A program made the position numbers and the translations under genes. Below the pieces are notes generated by a model. The model did no database searches and had not been told where the DNA came from. It worked only from the letters and a program-made list of their open reading frames with translations. This document shows positions 1 through 7,099 of a stretch of 12,586 nt of DNA, piece by piece. Every line of letters begins with the position of its first letter. The stretch's first letter is position 1. This stretch comes from DASRFA01 sp035651755 (GTDB lineage: Bacteria > Desulfobacterota > Binatia > UBA12015), in NCBI GenBank assembly GCA_035651755.1, contig DASRFA010000028.1, positions 1-12,586 of the forward strand, in the 5' to 3' direction.

Positions 1-15
1 GAAAGCGAGGATGCC

Positions 16-207
16 ATGGAAACCACCGCAAGCCGCCGCCGAGTGTACGTGGCGGGAGAGCTCGTCGAAGTGTGGGAGAGCGGGGACTTCGCGCTCCCGA
101 AGAACGACACCGAGGTCGAGCTGCACGCCGCAGCCGGCCGCTGGGTCACCCTGTTCAACGCTCTCATCCTGTCGTCGAACGCGCCGGTTGCGACGCTGGG
201 CTCCTGA
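16..207 (+). CDS. small hypothetical protein (63 aa)
   Basis: No family was recognised. The frame opens with ATG at 16, with a GAGG ribosome-binding sequence at 7-10 at good spacing, and ends with TGA at 205-207. Codon use is like that of the confident genes: nearly all third positions are G or C, and GTC, CTC, GAG and GCG are favoured. The product mixes charged and hydrophobic residues. It has a short basic N-terminus (SRRR near residues 6-9), an acidic or polar middle, and a hydrophobic patch near residues 47-55 that is too short to be a clear membrane helix. An overlapping frame starting at 11 gives an Arg/Ser-rich product and looks like a shadow. The gene stands alone, with a large inverted repeat downstream. 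It could be a real small protein or the end of an upstream gene group; coding is plausible but not proven. Confidence 0.45.
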   Translation: METTASRRRVYVAGELVEVWESGDFALPKNDTEVELHAAAGRWVTLFNALILSSNAPVATLGS

Positions 208-273
208 AATGACGATGCCCGAGCTCGCCCGAAGCCACCGCAGCCGCCGCGGCGCCGCCGCACACGCCCGAAC

Positions 274-333
274 GAGCCTCTCCGCGTAAGCCCACCGGCG
301 TTTCCGCCGAGGTGGGCTCACGCGGGCAGGCTC
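274..333. repeat. 60-nt near-perfect inverted repeat (strong hairpin)
   Basis: The left arm 274-300 pairs with the right arm 305-333 around a TTTC loop at 301-304. The pairing blocks are GAGCCT/AGGCTC (274-279 with 328-333), CCGCGT/ACGCGG (282-287 with 320-325), AGCCCACC/GGTGGGCT (289-296 with 311-318) and GGCG/CGCC (297-300 with 305-308). That is 24 Watson-Crick pairs broken only by short mismatches and a GA bulge at 309-310. It lies between a small hypothetical gene ending at 207 and the mannosyltransferase starting at 416. It may act as a terminator for the upstream gene, though there is no T-tract. It may instead be a dispersed palindromic repeat of the REP or MITE kind. The rest of the 208-415 gap shows nothing else I can name. 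Confidence 0.75.
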
Positions 334-415
334 CGCCGGACGCTCCAGACAACGGCGGCTCACGTGGCCGCCGCCCGAGGTCGATGGACTCCTCGAGAGA
401 GGATCGCCGCGGCCG

Positions 416-1636
416 ATGGACGGACACGCTTCCCGCGGGCTTCCGCTGGCCGATGAGCCCGCGGCCGCCTCGACCCGGTCGACCAGCCGGTGGCTCGATG
501 CCGGCGACCTGCGCACGCCGGTCGCCGCGTTCGCCGTCTCGCGCGCTCTCCTGTTCGGGTTCGCCTGGGCGTCGCTGCGCCTCTCCCCCGGCCTCGCCTT
601 CGGCACGCGCGCGTTCCCGAGCCAGCCGTGGCTCGACGGCTGGGTGCGCTGGGACTCGTTCTGGTACCTCGAGATCGCGCTCTCGGGATACCGCTGGACG
701 CCGGGACAGGAGTCGACGGTCCACTTCCTTCCGCTCTTCCCGATGCTGGCGCGGCTCGCGGCGATCCCACTCCGACCGGCGCTCGACGACGCGCACGCCG
801 TGCTGGCGGCGGGCGTCGCGCTCGCCCTGGCTTCGTTCCTGGTCGGGCTCGTGGGCGTCCGACGGCTCGGCCGCGACCTCGTCGGGGAAACGGCGGCCGA
901 TCGCGCCGTCTGGCTGATGGCGCTCTTCCCGTCGAGCGCGACGTTCGGCGCGTTCTACTCGGAGTCGCTCTTCCTCGCGCTCGCGGTCTGGGCGCTCTGG
1001 TTCGCGCGCCGCGGCTCCTGGCCGATCGCTGCGACGCTCGCAGGAGCGTCCGCCGCGACGCGCCTCCTCGGCGTCGTCGTGATCGCGACGGTCGCCCTCG
1101 AGGCGCTCCGCCAGAACGGCTGGCGCCTCGTGCCGCCGCGCCGCGAGTGGGTCGCGCTCGGCGTGGCGCTCCTTCCGCCGGCAGCGGTCGTCGTCGGATC
1201 GTGGCTCGCGTTCGGCGACCCGCTCGTCTTCGCGGCGAGCGCGCGCGGAGCGTTCGGACGGACGTTCGGACCGGCGCGCATCGTGGAGGATGCGCTCGCG
1301 ATCGCGCGCCACCCGCTCTATGCGCCGCTCGCGCCCGATGCGACGATCACCGTCGCGTGGTGGCTGCTCCTCGCGCTCGCGACGCCGGCGCTCGTCGCCG
1401 TGTGCTGGCGGCGGATCGGCGCGGTCGAGGCGTCGCTCCCGATCGGCTACCTGGGAATCGCGCTCGCGAGCGGCATCGACTCCACGGGACGGTACTTCTC
1501 GGTCATGTTCCCGCTCTTCTATGCGCTCGCGCTCGTCGCTTCCGGGCGGAACGCCTACCGCGGCCTCTGCGCCGCGTTCGTGCCGCTCCTCCTCCAGCAG
1601 ACGTTCAGCTTCGCGCACTGGGGCTCGGCCCACTGA
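416..1636 (+). CDS. PIG-V/GT76-like membrane mannosyltransferase
   Basis: This is a 406-residue multi-pass membrane protein resembling the PIG-V mannosyltransferase family (GT76, GT-C fold). That family moves mannose from a polyprenyl-phosphate carrier onto a lipid-linked acceptor on the outer face of the membrane. Motifs seen: RWDSFWY at 78-84 followed by IALSGY (the family's RWDxxxY...GY signature, with D80 as candidate catalytic acid), FLPLFPML at 104-111, FPSSATFGAFYSESLF at 171-186, ATRLLG at 214-219, and IDSTGRYFSVMFPLF at 354-368 near the C-terminus. About nine to eleven hydrophobic segments are visible, for example near 35-58, 125-147, 183-197, 203-230, 245-265, 312-330, 340-353 and 362-377. 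Length is normal for bacterial members. An AGAGAGGA sequence at 396-403 lies 12 nt before ATG, a little far, so a nearby start is possible. The gene is convergent with the phosphatase, 22 bp apart. The bacterial acceptor is unknown. Confidence 0.8.
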   Translation: MDGHASRGLPLADEPAAASTRSTSRWLDAGDLRTPVAAFAVSRALLFGFAWASLRLSPGLAFGTRAFPSQPWLDGWVRWDSFWYLEIALSGYRWTPGQESTVHFLPLFPMLARLAAIPLRPALDDAHAVLAAGVALALASFLVGLVGVRRLGRDLVGETAADRAVWLMALFPSSATFGAFYSESLFLALAVWALWFARRGSWPIAATLAGASAATRLLGVVVIATVALEALRQNGWRLVPPRREWVALGVALLPPAAVVVGSWLAFGDPLVFAASARGAFGRTFGPARIVEDALAIARHPLYAPLAPDATITVAWWLLLALATPALVAVCWRRIGAVEASLPIGYLGIALASGIDSTGRYFSVMFPLFYALALVASGRNAYRGLCAAFVPLLLQQTFSFAHWGSAH

Positions 1637-1658
1637 GCCGCCGGTCCGCCGCACGGCT

Positions 1659-2168
1659 TCACGGCACGATCCGCGCGGCGAACGAGCGAAGCGCCTCGGC
1701 GTAGGGCTCGCAGCTCCGCCTCATCGCGACGAATGCGATCGCGTCCTCGAGCGGCATCCCCCGCGCCGCGTGCAGGTAAGCGATCGCCGCCGTCGGCGCG
1801 CGGTTGAAGCCGGCGGAGCAATGCAGGTACACGCGCTCGCCCCGGTCGACCAGCTCCGTGATCAGGCGGACGATGTCGGGCAAGCGCGCCGCGAGGGCGC
1901 TCGCATCGCCGTCGCGAACCGCGACGTGGTGCCAGGCGACGCCGAGAGCCGAGCTCGCGCCGCAGAGCGCCGCGGCGTCCAGGCCGCGGGCGTCCAGGTC
2001 GGCGTGGTCCTGCAGGCAGACGATCGCCGTCACGCGGTGCTCGCGTCCGAGCCACGCGAGGTCGTCGGCGACGAGGTAAGCGCCGACCACGAGCCCGTCC
2101 GCAATCACCGAGACGGTCGGCCGGCCGACCCGGACCGGCGGCCCGAACGCGACGCCCGGATGCCTCAC
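1659..2168 (-). CDS. dual-specificity phosphatase, SEX4/laforin-like
   Basis: This 169-residue cysteine phosphatase carries the CX5R signature HCSAGFNRAP, with nucleophile C117 and phosphate-binding R123. The general-acid loop reads VRDGDASAL at 84-92 (D86 or D88) and runs into ARLPDIV. From memory of the family, several stretches resemble plant glucan phosphatases (SEX4, LSF) and animal laforin: VTAIVCLQD near 46-54, the RDxDA...RLP segment, GxxRAP after the loop, and a RRSCEPYAEALR tail near 149-160. Those enzymes remove phosphate from starch or glycogen. No carbohydrate-binding module is present, so the substrate could equally be a phosphoprotein. The start is GTG at 2168; no clear Shine-Dalgarno is visible, and translation may be coupled to the dikinase gene, whose stop lies 25 bp upstream. 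Fold assignment is secure; the glucan role is inference. Confidence 0.82.
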   Translation of the reverse strand: MRHPGVAFGPPVRVGRPTVSVIADGLVVGAYLVADDLAWLGREHRVTAIVCLQDHADLDARGLDAAALCGASSALGVAWHHVAVRDGDASALAARLPDIVRLITELVDRGERVYLHCSAGFNRAPTAAIAYLHAARGMPLEDAIAFVAMRRSCEPYAEALRSFAARIVP

Positions 2169-2193
2169 GGCGCGGACGCCGCGCGAGCCGCGC

Positions 2194-5100
2194 TCACGCC
2201 TTCGGGAGCGCCGCGTGCGCCGCGGCGAGGCGCGCGATCGGGACGCGGAACGGCGAGCACGACACGTAGTCGAGTCCGATCTTGTGGCAGAAGATCACGG
2301 ACGCGGGGTCGCCGCCGTGCTCGCCGCAGATGCCGCACTTGAGCCCGGCGCGACCGGCGCGGCCCTCGCGCACCGCGCGCTCCATCAGGAAGCCGACGCC
2401 GCCCTGATCGACCGACACGAACGGGTCGCCCTCGAAGACGCCGCGGTCGATGTAGGCCGGGAGGAACATCCCGGCGTCGTCGCGCGAGAGGCCCATCGTC
2501 ATCTGCGTCAAGTCGTTCGTGCCGAACGAGAAGAAGTCGGCTTCGCCCGCGATCTGGCGCGCGGCGATCGCCGCGCGCGGCACCTCGATCATCGTGCCGA
2601 CGGTGTACGCGACCTTCTGGCGATACTCGTTCGCGACCGCATCCGCGACCCGGACGGTCAGGTCCCGCAGCACGGCGAGCTCCTTCTCGACGGCGACGAG
2701 CGGGATCATGATCTCCGGGATCACTTTCACCTTCTCGCGCGCGAGCTCGCACGCCGCCTCCATGATCGCGCGCACCTGGATCTCGTAGATCTCCGGGTAC
2801 GTGATGCCGAGACGGCAGCCGCGGTGCCCGAGCATGGGATTGGTCTCGCGGAGGCTGTCGCGCTTCTGGCGCAGCCGCTCGGCCGGCACGCCGATCTTCC
2901 GTGCGAGATCGGCGATCTCCTCGTCGGTGTGCGGGAGGAACTCGTGCAGCGGCGGGTCGAGCAGCCGGATCGTGACCGGGAGGCCATCCATCGCGCGGAA
3001 GATGCCCTTGAAGTCCTCCTTCTGCATGGGGAGGATCTTCCCGAGCGCGCGCCGACGCCCCTCGGTCGAGTCGGCGAGGATCATCTCGCGGACCGCGTCG
3101 ATGCGGTCGCCCTCGAAGAACATGTGCTCGGTCCGGCAGAGGCCGATGCCCTCCGCGCCGAATCGGCGCGCGACCGTCGCGTCGTGCGGGGTGTCCGCGT
3201 TCGCGCGGACCTTGAGCTTCCGCGACGCGTCCGCCCACGACATGAGCCTCTCGAAGTCGCCCGAGAGGGCGGGCTCGATCGTCGAGACGAGGCCGGAGTA
3301 GACGGCGCCCGTCGTGCCGTCGATCGTGATCGGCTCGCCGACGCGCACGACGCGGTCGCCGGTGCGCATCTCGCCGGCCGCGTAGTCGATCGCGAGCGCC
3401 GCCGTTCCGACGACGCACGGCTTCCCCATGCCGCGGCCGACGACCGCCGCGTGCGACGTCGCGCCGCCGCGCGCGGTCAGGATGCCCTGCGCCGCGTGCA
3501 TGCCGTGGATGTCCTCGGGCGAGGTCTCGATCCGGACGAGGACGACCTTCCGGCCCTCCTGGGAGGCGCGCTCCGCCTCGTCGGCGGAGAACACGACCTC
3601 GCCCGCGGCGGCGCCGGGCGACGCCGGCAGGCCGCGCGCGATCATGTCCTTCGTGGCGGCCGGGTCGATCTGGCGATGGAGCAGCGAGTCGAGCGACGCG
3701 GGCTCGACGCGCGAGACCGCGGTCGGCTTGTCGATCAGCCGCTCGCGCACCATGTCGACGGCGATCTTGACGGCGGCCGCGGCGGTGCGCTTCCCGTTCC
3801 GCGTCTGCAGCATGTAGAGCGTGCCGCGCTCGATCGTGAACTCGATGTCCTGCATGTCGCGGTAGTGGCTCTCGAGCGTCGAGGCGACCTGGCGGAGCTG
3901 TCGGTACGCCTTCGGCATCACCTCCTCGAGGGCCGGCATCTGCGACCGGCGATCCTCCTCGGCGAGCCCCTTCGCGAGCGCGACCTCGCGCGACGCCTCC
4001 ACCGTGACCTTCTGCGGATCGCGGATCCCGGCGACGACGTCCTCGCCCTGCGCGTTCACGAGGAACTCGCCGTAGAACCGCTTGTCGCCGTTGCCCGGAT
4101 CGCGCGTGAACGCGACGCCGGTCGCGCAATCGATGCCGAGGTTGCCGAACACCATCGCCTGCACGTTGACCGCGGTGCCCCAGTCGGCCGGGATGCCGTA
4201 GAGCTTCCGGTAGGTGATCGCGCGCTGGTTCATCCACGAGCCGAAGACCGCGCCGATCGCGCCCCAGAGCTGCTCCCACGGGTCGTCGGGGAAGCGCTTG
4301 CCGGTGCGCTGCTGGACGAGGTCCTTGAACTCGCCGACGATCTCGCGGAGATCGCCTTCGGTGAGCTCGAGGTCTCCGGTCACGCCGCGCGCGTGCTTCT
4401 TCGCCTCGAGCACGACCTCGAAGGGGTCCTGCTCCTTGTCGGTCTCGGGCTTCAGGCCGAGCACGACGTCGCCGTACATCTGCACGAAGCGGCGATAGGA
4501 GTCGTACGCGAAGCGCGGATTGCCGGACGCCGTCGCGAGCCCGCGCACGGTCTCGTGGTTCAGCCCGAGGTTCAGGATCGTGTCCATCATCCCGGGCATC
4601 GAAGAGCGCGCGCCGGAGCGCACCGACACGAGAAGCGGATTCGCGCCGTCGCCGAAGCGCTTTCCGACGATCGACTCGACACGTGCCATCGCCTTCCGCA
4701 CGCCGTCGGCGAGCTCGCGCGGGTAGCTCTTTCCATGCGCGTAGAAGTAGGTGCAGACGTCGGTCGTGATCGTGAAGCCGGGCGGCACCGGAAGCCCGAG
4801 CGACGCCATCTCGGCGAGGTTCGCCCCCTTGCCGCCGAGGAGGTTCTTCATGTCGGCCCGGCCGTCCGCGCGGCCGCCGCCGAACGCGTAGATCAGGCGC
4901 GCTGGAGACGCGGCGCGCGTCGTGCGCGTCCGCGGTGCGGCTTTCGGGCGCGCGGGCGCGCGCCGCGCGCGACCCGCACGCGCGGTCGACGTGCGCTTCG
5001 CAGCCGGCTTCTTCTTGCGCGCAGGTGCGGGGGCGGACTTGCGGGCGGGTGCAGGAGCGGAGCGGGCCGACTTCGCTTTCGCCTTCGCCTTGCTCCGCCC

Positions 5101-5196
5101 GCGGGCTGTCGCCGTGCGCGGCGACTTCGCGCCGCGCTTCGCTGCGCGCGCCCTGCCGCTCGCCGACGTCGCCTTCCGGTCCTTCACACGCGCCAT
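2194..5196 (-). CDS. ppdK: pyruvate, phosphate dikinase with basic N-terminal tail
   Basis: The enzyme interconverts pyruvate + ATP + Pi and PEP + AMP + PPi in the cytoplasm, serving gluconeogenesis or PPi-linked glycolysis. The core (about residues 101-1000) has the usual length and order. The ATP-grasp domain includes LLGGKGANLAEM and SMPGMMDTILNLGLN. The swivelling domain has GGATSHAAVVGRGMGKP with phosphorylated His582 and Thr580, the residue modified by the regulatory protein in plants. The C-terminal TIM barrel has GIGLCRTEHMFF, MLGHRGCRLG, SFGTNDLTQM and ICGEHGG with catalytic Cys957. Residues 1-100 are unusual: almost only Lys, Arg, Ala, Ser, Thr and Pro, with SAPAPARK repeated at 46-53 and 54-61, like histone H1-type tails. 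ATG at 5196 has AGGGGA about 10 nt upstream. Divergent from the kinase at 5505; a phosphatase gene follows in the same direction. Confidence 0.97.
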   Translation of the reverse strand: MARVKDRKATSASGRARAAKRGAKSPRTATARGRSKAKAKAKSARSAPAPARKSAPAPARKKKPAAKRTSTARAGRARRAPARPKAAPRTRTTRAASPARLIYAFGGGRADGRADMKNLLGGKGANLAEMASLGLPVPPGFTITTDVCTYFYAHGKSYPRELADGVRKAMARVESIVGKRFGDGANPLLVSVRSGARSSMPGMMDTILNLGLNHETVRGLATASGNPRFAYDSYRRFVQMYGDVVLGLKPETDKEQDPFEVVLEAKKHARGVTGDLELTEGDLREIVGEFKDLVQQRTGKRFPDDPWEQLWGAIGAVFGSWMNQRAITYRKLYGIPADWGTAVNVQAMVFGNLGIDCATGVAFTRDPGNGDKRFYGEFLVNAQGEDVVAGIRDPQKVTVEASREVALAKGLAEEDRRSQMPALEEVMPKAYRQLRQVASTLESHYRDMQDIEFTIERGTLYMLQTRNGKRTAAAAVKIAVDMVRERLIDKPTAVSRVEPASLDSLLHRQIDPAATKDMIARGLPASPGAAAGEVVFSADEAERASQEGRKVVLVRIETSPEDIHGMHAAQGILTARGGATSHAAVVGRGMGKPCVVGTAALAIDYAAGEMRTGDRVVRVGEPITIDGTTGAVYSGLVSTIEPALSGDFERLMSWADASRKLKVRANADTPHDATVARRFGAEGIGLCRTEHMFFEGDRIDAVREMILADSTEGRRRALGKILPMQKEDFKGIFRAMDGLPVTIRLLDPPLHEFLPHTDEEIADLARKIGVPAERLRQKRDSLRETNPMLGHRGCRLGITYPEIYEIQVRAIMEAACELAREKVKVIPEIMIPLVAVEKELAVLRDLTVRVADAVANEYRQKVAYTVGTMIEVPRAAIAARQIAGEADFFSFGTNDLTQMTMGLSRDDAGMFLPAYIDRGVFEGDPFVSVDQGGVGFLMERAVREGRAGRAGLKCGICGEHGGDPASVIFCHKIGLDYVSCSPFRVPIARLAAAHAALPKA

Positions 5197-5316
5197 GGAA
5201 TTGCCGTCCCCTCTTCGAGTTTGCCCCGTGTCACGCGGCGGGTTGCGGCGTTCCTACCACCACGGCGTCGCACCCGCCACGACGGCCGGCCGCGCGCCCC
5301 GCAGCAGCGCGAGGTT

Positions 5317-5332
5317 GTGCCGCGCGCGGCAC
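5317..5332. promoter_or_regulatory. 16-bp perfect palindrome between divergent genes
   Basis: The 308-bp space 5197-5504 separates the divergent PPDK and sensor-kinase genes and must hold both promoters. No convincing -35/-10 pair is visible in this GC-rich sequence. The clearest element is a perfect 16-bp palindrome, GTGCCGCGCGCGGCAC, at 5317-5332, about 120 bp from the PPDK start and 185 bp from the kinase start. A second small palindrome, ATTGCAAT, lies near 5384-5391. Either could be an operator, but in such GC-rich DNA short palindromes arise easily. The kinase gene itself has a clear ribosome-binding site, GAGAGGGGA at 5492-5500. Confidence 0.35.
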
Positions 5333-5504
5333 CGACGCTCGCGGAATGTGCCACGATCGCTCGCTCGTCGACGCGTCGTGCCCGATTGCAATGCGCGACG
5401 GCTTGGCCCGCCACGTGCACGTCGCATCCCGTCGACGCGCGCAGCGCGCGGGGGCGACCCGGATCGCCGTGGGCGAGGCCAGGGTGGGTGCGAGAGGGGA
5501 ACGA

Positions 5505-6656
5505 ATGGCACGGCGATCGGCGAGACCGGACAGCCAGTACACGATCCTCGTCGTGGACGATCACGAGGAGACGCTGCAGTCCGCGCGTGTGCTCCTCGGA
5601 CGCGAGGGACATCGCGTCCTCACCGCGTCGTCCGGCGAGCAGGCCCTCCTCATGCTGAAGGGCGTCGAGGTTCAGGTCATCATCGTCGACTACATGATGC
5701 CGCGCATGGACGGCGCCGAGCTCGTGCGCGAGGTGCGGAAGTCCGACCCGCTCGTGCAGATCATCCTGCAGACCGGCTACGCCGGCGATCGGCCGCCGCG
5801 CGCGACGCTCGCCGAGCTCGACATCCAGGGCTACCACGACAAGGCGGACGACCCGGAGCGGCTCCTCGTCTGGGTCGACGTCGCGATCAAGGCGCACGCC
5901 CTTCTCAAGAAGACGTACGACCGCGAGCGCGCGCACGCGGAGCTGGTGGCGAACTGCTCGCACGAGCTCCGGACGCCGCTCAACGTGATCACGGGCTGGG
6001 CCGACCTGATGATCGAGGGCGAGCTCGGCCAGCTGCCCGAGGAGGCCGAGCGCTCGATGCGATCGATCTCGCGCGCTGCGCGGAGCCTCTGCGGCGTGGT
6101 CGCCGACTACCTCGAGCACGCGAAGCTCGACGCGGGCATGCACGAGGTCGTGCGCGAGCCGGTCGACCTGAGCGAGCTGGTCGCCGAGACGAGCCAGCTC
6201 GCGGGCCTCCTCCTCGAGGGCCGGAACGTCGCGTTCGCGACCCGCGTCGAGCCGCTGCCGGGGCGCCTCGTGACCGACGGCGTCAAGCTCCAGACGATCG
6301 TTCGCAACCTGGTCACGAACGCCGTCAAGTTCACGTCGCAGGGACGCATCGAGCTCATCGTGCGCTCGCGTCCCGAAGCGGTCGTGATCGAGGTGTGCGA
6401 CACCGGCTGCGGAATCCGCGCCGAGGACCGCGAGATCATCTTCGAGCCCTTCCGCCAGCTCCACGCCCACACGAAGCAGAGCCACGGCGGCATCGGCCTC
6501 GGCCTCGCCCTCTCGCGCCGCCTCGCCCGCATGCTCGGCGGCGACGTCTCCGTCGAAAGCGAGCCCGGCCGCGGCTCCCGCTTCCGCCTGACGCTCCCGA
6601 TCGCCGACTCCCCGCCCCGCGAGCGCCTCGTCGCCGCCACGGCCGACGCCGCTTGA
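5505..6656 (+). CDS. soluble REC-HisKA-HATPase hybrid kinase
   Basis: This 383-residue signalling protein has an unusual domain order. A receiver domain comes first (about 12-125), with acidic pair D18/D19, phospho-acceptor D62 in IIVDYMMPRMDG, T90 and K113. A short helical linker leads to HisKA, with the H box SHELRTPLN and phospho-donor H153. A HATPase domain follows, with the N box RNLVTNAVKF (N268, N272), DTGCGI (D299), FEPFRQL, and a G2 box GGIGLGLALS near 328-336. No transmembrane segment, PAS or GAF domain is present, so it is probably cytoplasmic and takes its input through phosphorylation or protein contact with the receiver. The frame stays open far upstream, but the ATG at 5505 is favoured by GAGAGGGGA 4 nt before it and by the usual start of receiver domains. 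No DNA-binding output regulator is adjacent. It is divergent from PPDK. Confidence 0.93.
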   Translation: MARRSARPDSQYTILVVDDHEETLQSARVLLGREGHRVLTASSGEQALLMLKGVEVQVIIVDYMMPRMDGAELVREVRKSDPLVQIILQTGYAGDRPPRATLAELDIQGYHDKADDPERLLVWVDVAIKAHALLKKTYDRERAHAELVANCSHELRTPLNVITGWADLMIEGELGQLPEEAERSMRSISRAARSLCGVVADYLEHAKLDAGMHEVVREPVDLSELVAETSQLAGLLLEGRNVAFATRVEPLPGRLVTDGVKLQTIVRNLVTNAVKFTSQGRIELIVRSRPEAVVIEVCDTGCGIRAEDREIIFEPFRQLHAHTKQSHGGIGLGLALSRRLARMLGGDVSVESEPGRGSRFRLTLPIADSPPRERLVAATADAA

Positions 6657-6666
6657 CGCTGCGGCG

Positions 6667-6700
6667 CGACCGGAGCACGGCGTACCGTGCGCACCGGTCG
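6667..6700 (+). terminator. hairpin after the kinase gene
   Basis: Ten bases after the kinase stop codon, a two-part stem forms. The outer arms are CGACCGG (6667-6673) and CCGGTCG (6694-6700). The inner arms are GCACGG (6675-6680) and CCGTGC (6685-6690), closing on a CGTA tetraloop. Only one to three bases interrupt the 13 pairs. No T-run follows, as is common in high-GC genomes, so termination is inferred from position and stem strength. Confidence 0.55.
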
Positions 6701-6974
6701 GTTCGAGGCGACGCTCGCGCCCGCGGCCGCGCCCGCGGCTCGCCGCGCAGCGGTACGGCAGCGCGCCGGTCGTGGTCGGGTCCGAGCGAGCGCGTGGCAA
6801 GCGAGCCTTGGCCGAGACCTCGCACTGCGCCGCCTCTCGCCGGCACCGCGGCCGGGATGGGCGCGTGGGCGACGCCGAGCGTTCTCCTACGGCAGCGACG
6901 CGCGGCAAGCCGCGCGAGCGGCCACCGGCGCACACGCGCCACCGCACGACCGGTTCGGACGGCGCGCGCTGCCT

Positions 6975-7099
6975 GCGGCGGGAACGTGCGTGAGCGAGCA
7001 CGGCAGCGACGTTGGAGGAGGCGCCCCTCCTTGACATTAGACAACAAGAGGGCGCCTCCGACAGGAGTCGCCGGGCTCGCTCATGCACGTTCCCGCCGC
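6975..7099. repeat. ~125-bp long imperfect inverted repeat with A+T-rich core
   Basis: Left arm 6975-7026 and right arm 7050-7099 are reverse complements over most of their length. Fifteen bases match exactly (6975-6989 with 7085-7099, reading GCGGCGGGAACGTGC on the left). One mismatch is followed by nine matches (TGAGCGAGC, 6991-6999 with 7075-7083). Another mismatch is followed by four matches (CGGC). After an unmatched stretch of 10-12 bases come ten more matches (GGAGGCGCCC at 7017-7026 with GGGCGCCTCC at 7050-7059). The centre 7031-7044, TTGACATTAGACAA, is itself nearly palindromic (TTGNC...GNCAA) and strikingly A+T-rich here. It lies in a 560-bp non-coding stretch (6657-7216). It might be the footprint or joined ends of a mobile element, a dispersed repeat, a hairpin RNA, or a large operator. 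No transposase is present. Confidence 0.8.

Noticed and set aside
164..1654. A 496-codon open frame on the minus strand opposite the mannosyltransferase.
   Set aside because: Its product is an Arg/Glu/Ala-rich string typical of the antisense of a GC-rich gene; the plus-strand frame has clear family motifs and membrane helices.
1636..1658. AGCCG/CGGCT inverted repeat in the 22-bp gap between the convergent mannosyltransferase and phosphatase genes.
   Set aside because: Only five pairs with a 13-base loop and no T-run; too weak to call a bidirectional terminator.
5083..5182. Possibility that the basic PPDK tail is a misannotated non-coding stretch.
   Set aside because: The reading frame is uninterrupted, has ATG with an AGGGGA site upstream, uses typical codons, and no ATG or GTG lies at the start of the conserved core; kept as coding but flagged for checking.
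2215..5658. An 1147-codon plus-strand open frame opposite PPDK.
   Set aside because: PPDK is certain on the minus strand; the opposite product is Arg/Asp/Ala/Leu-rich without any domain, a shadow of the third-position GC bias.
7031..7036. TTGACA resembling a -35 promoter element.
   Set aside because: No plausible -10 sequence lies 16-18 bp downstream on the plus strand; the match is better explained as part of the near-palindromic core of the inverted repeat.
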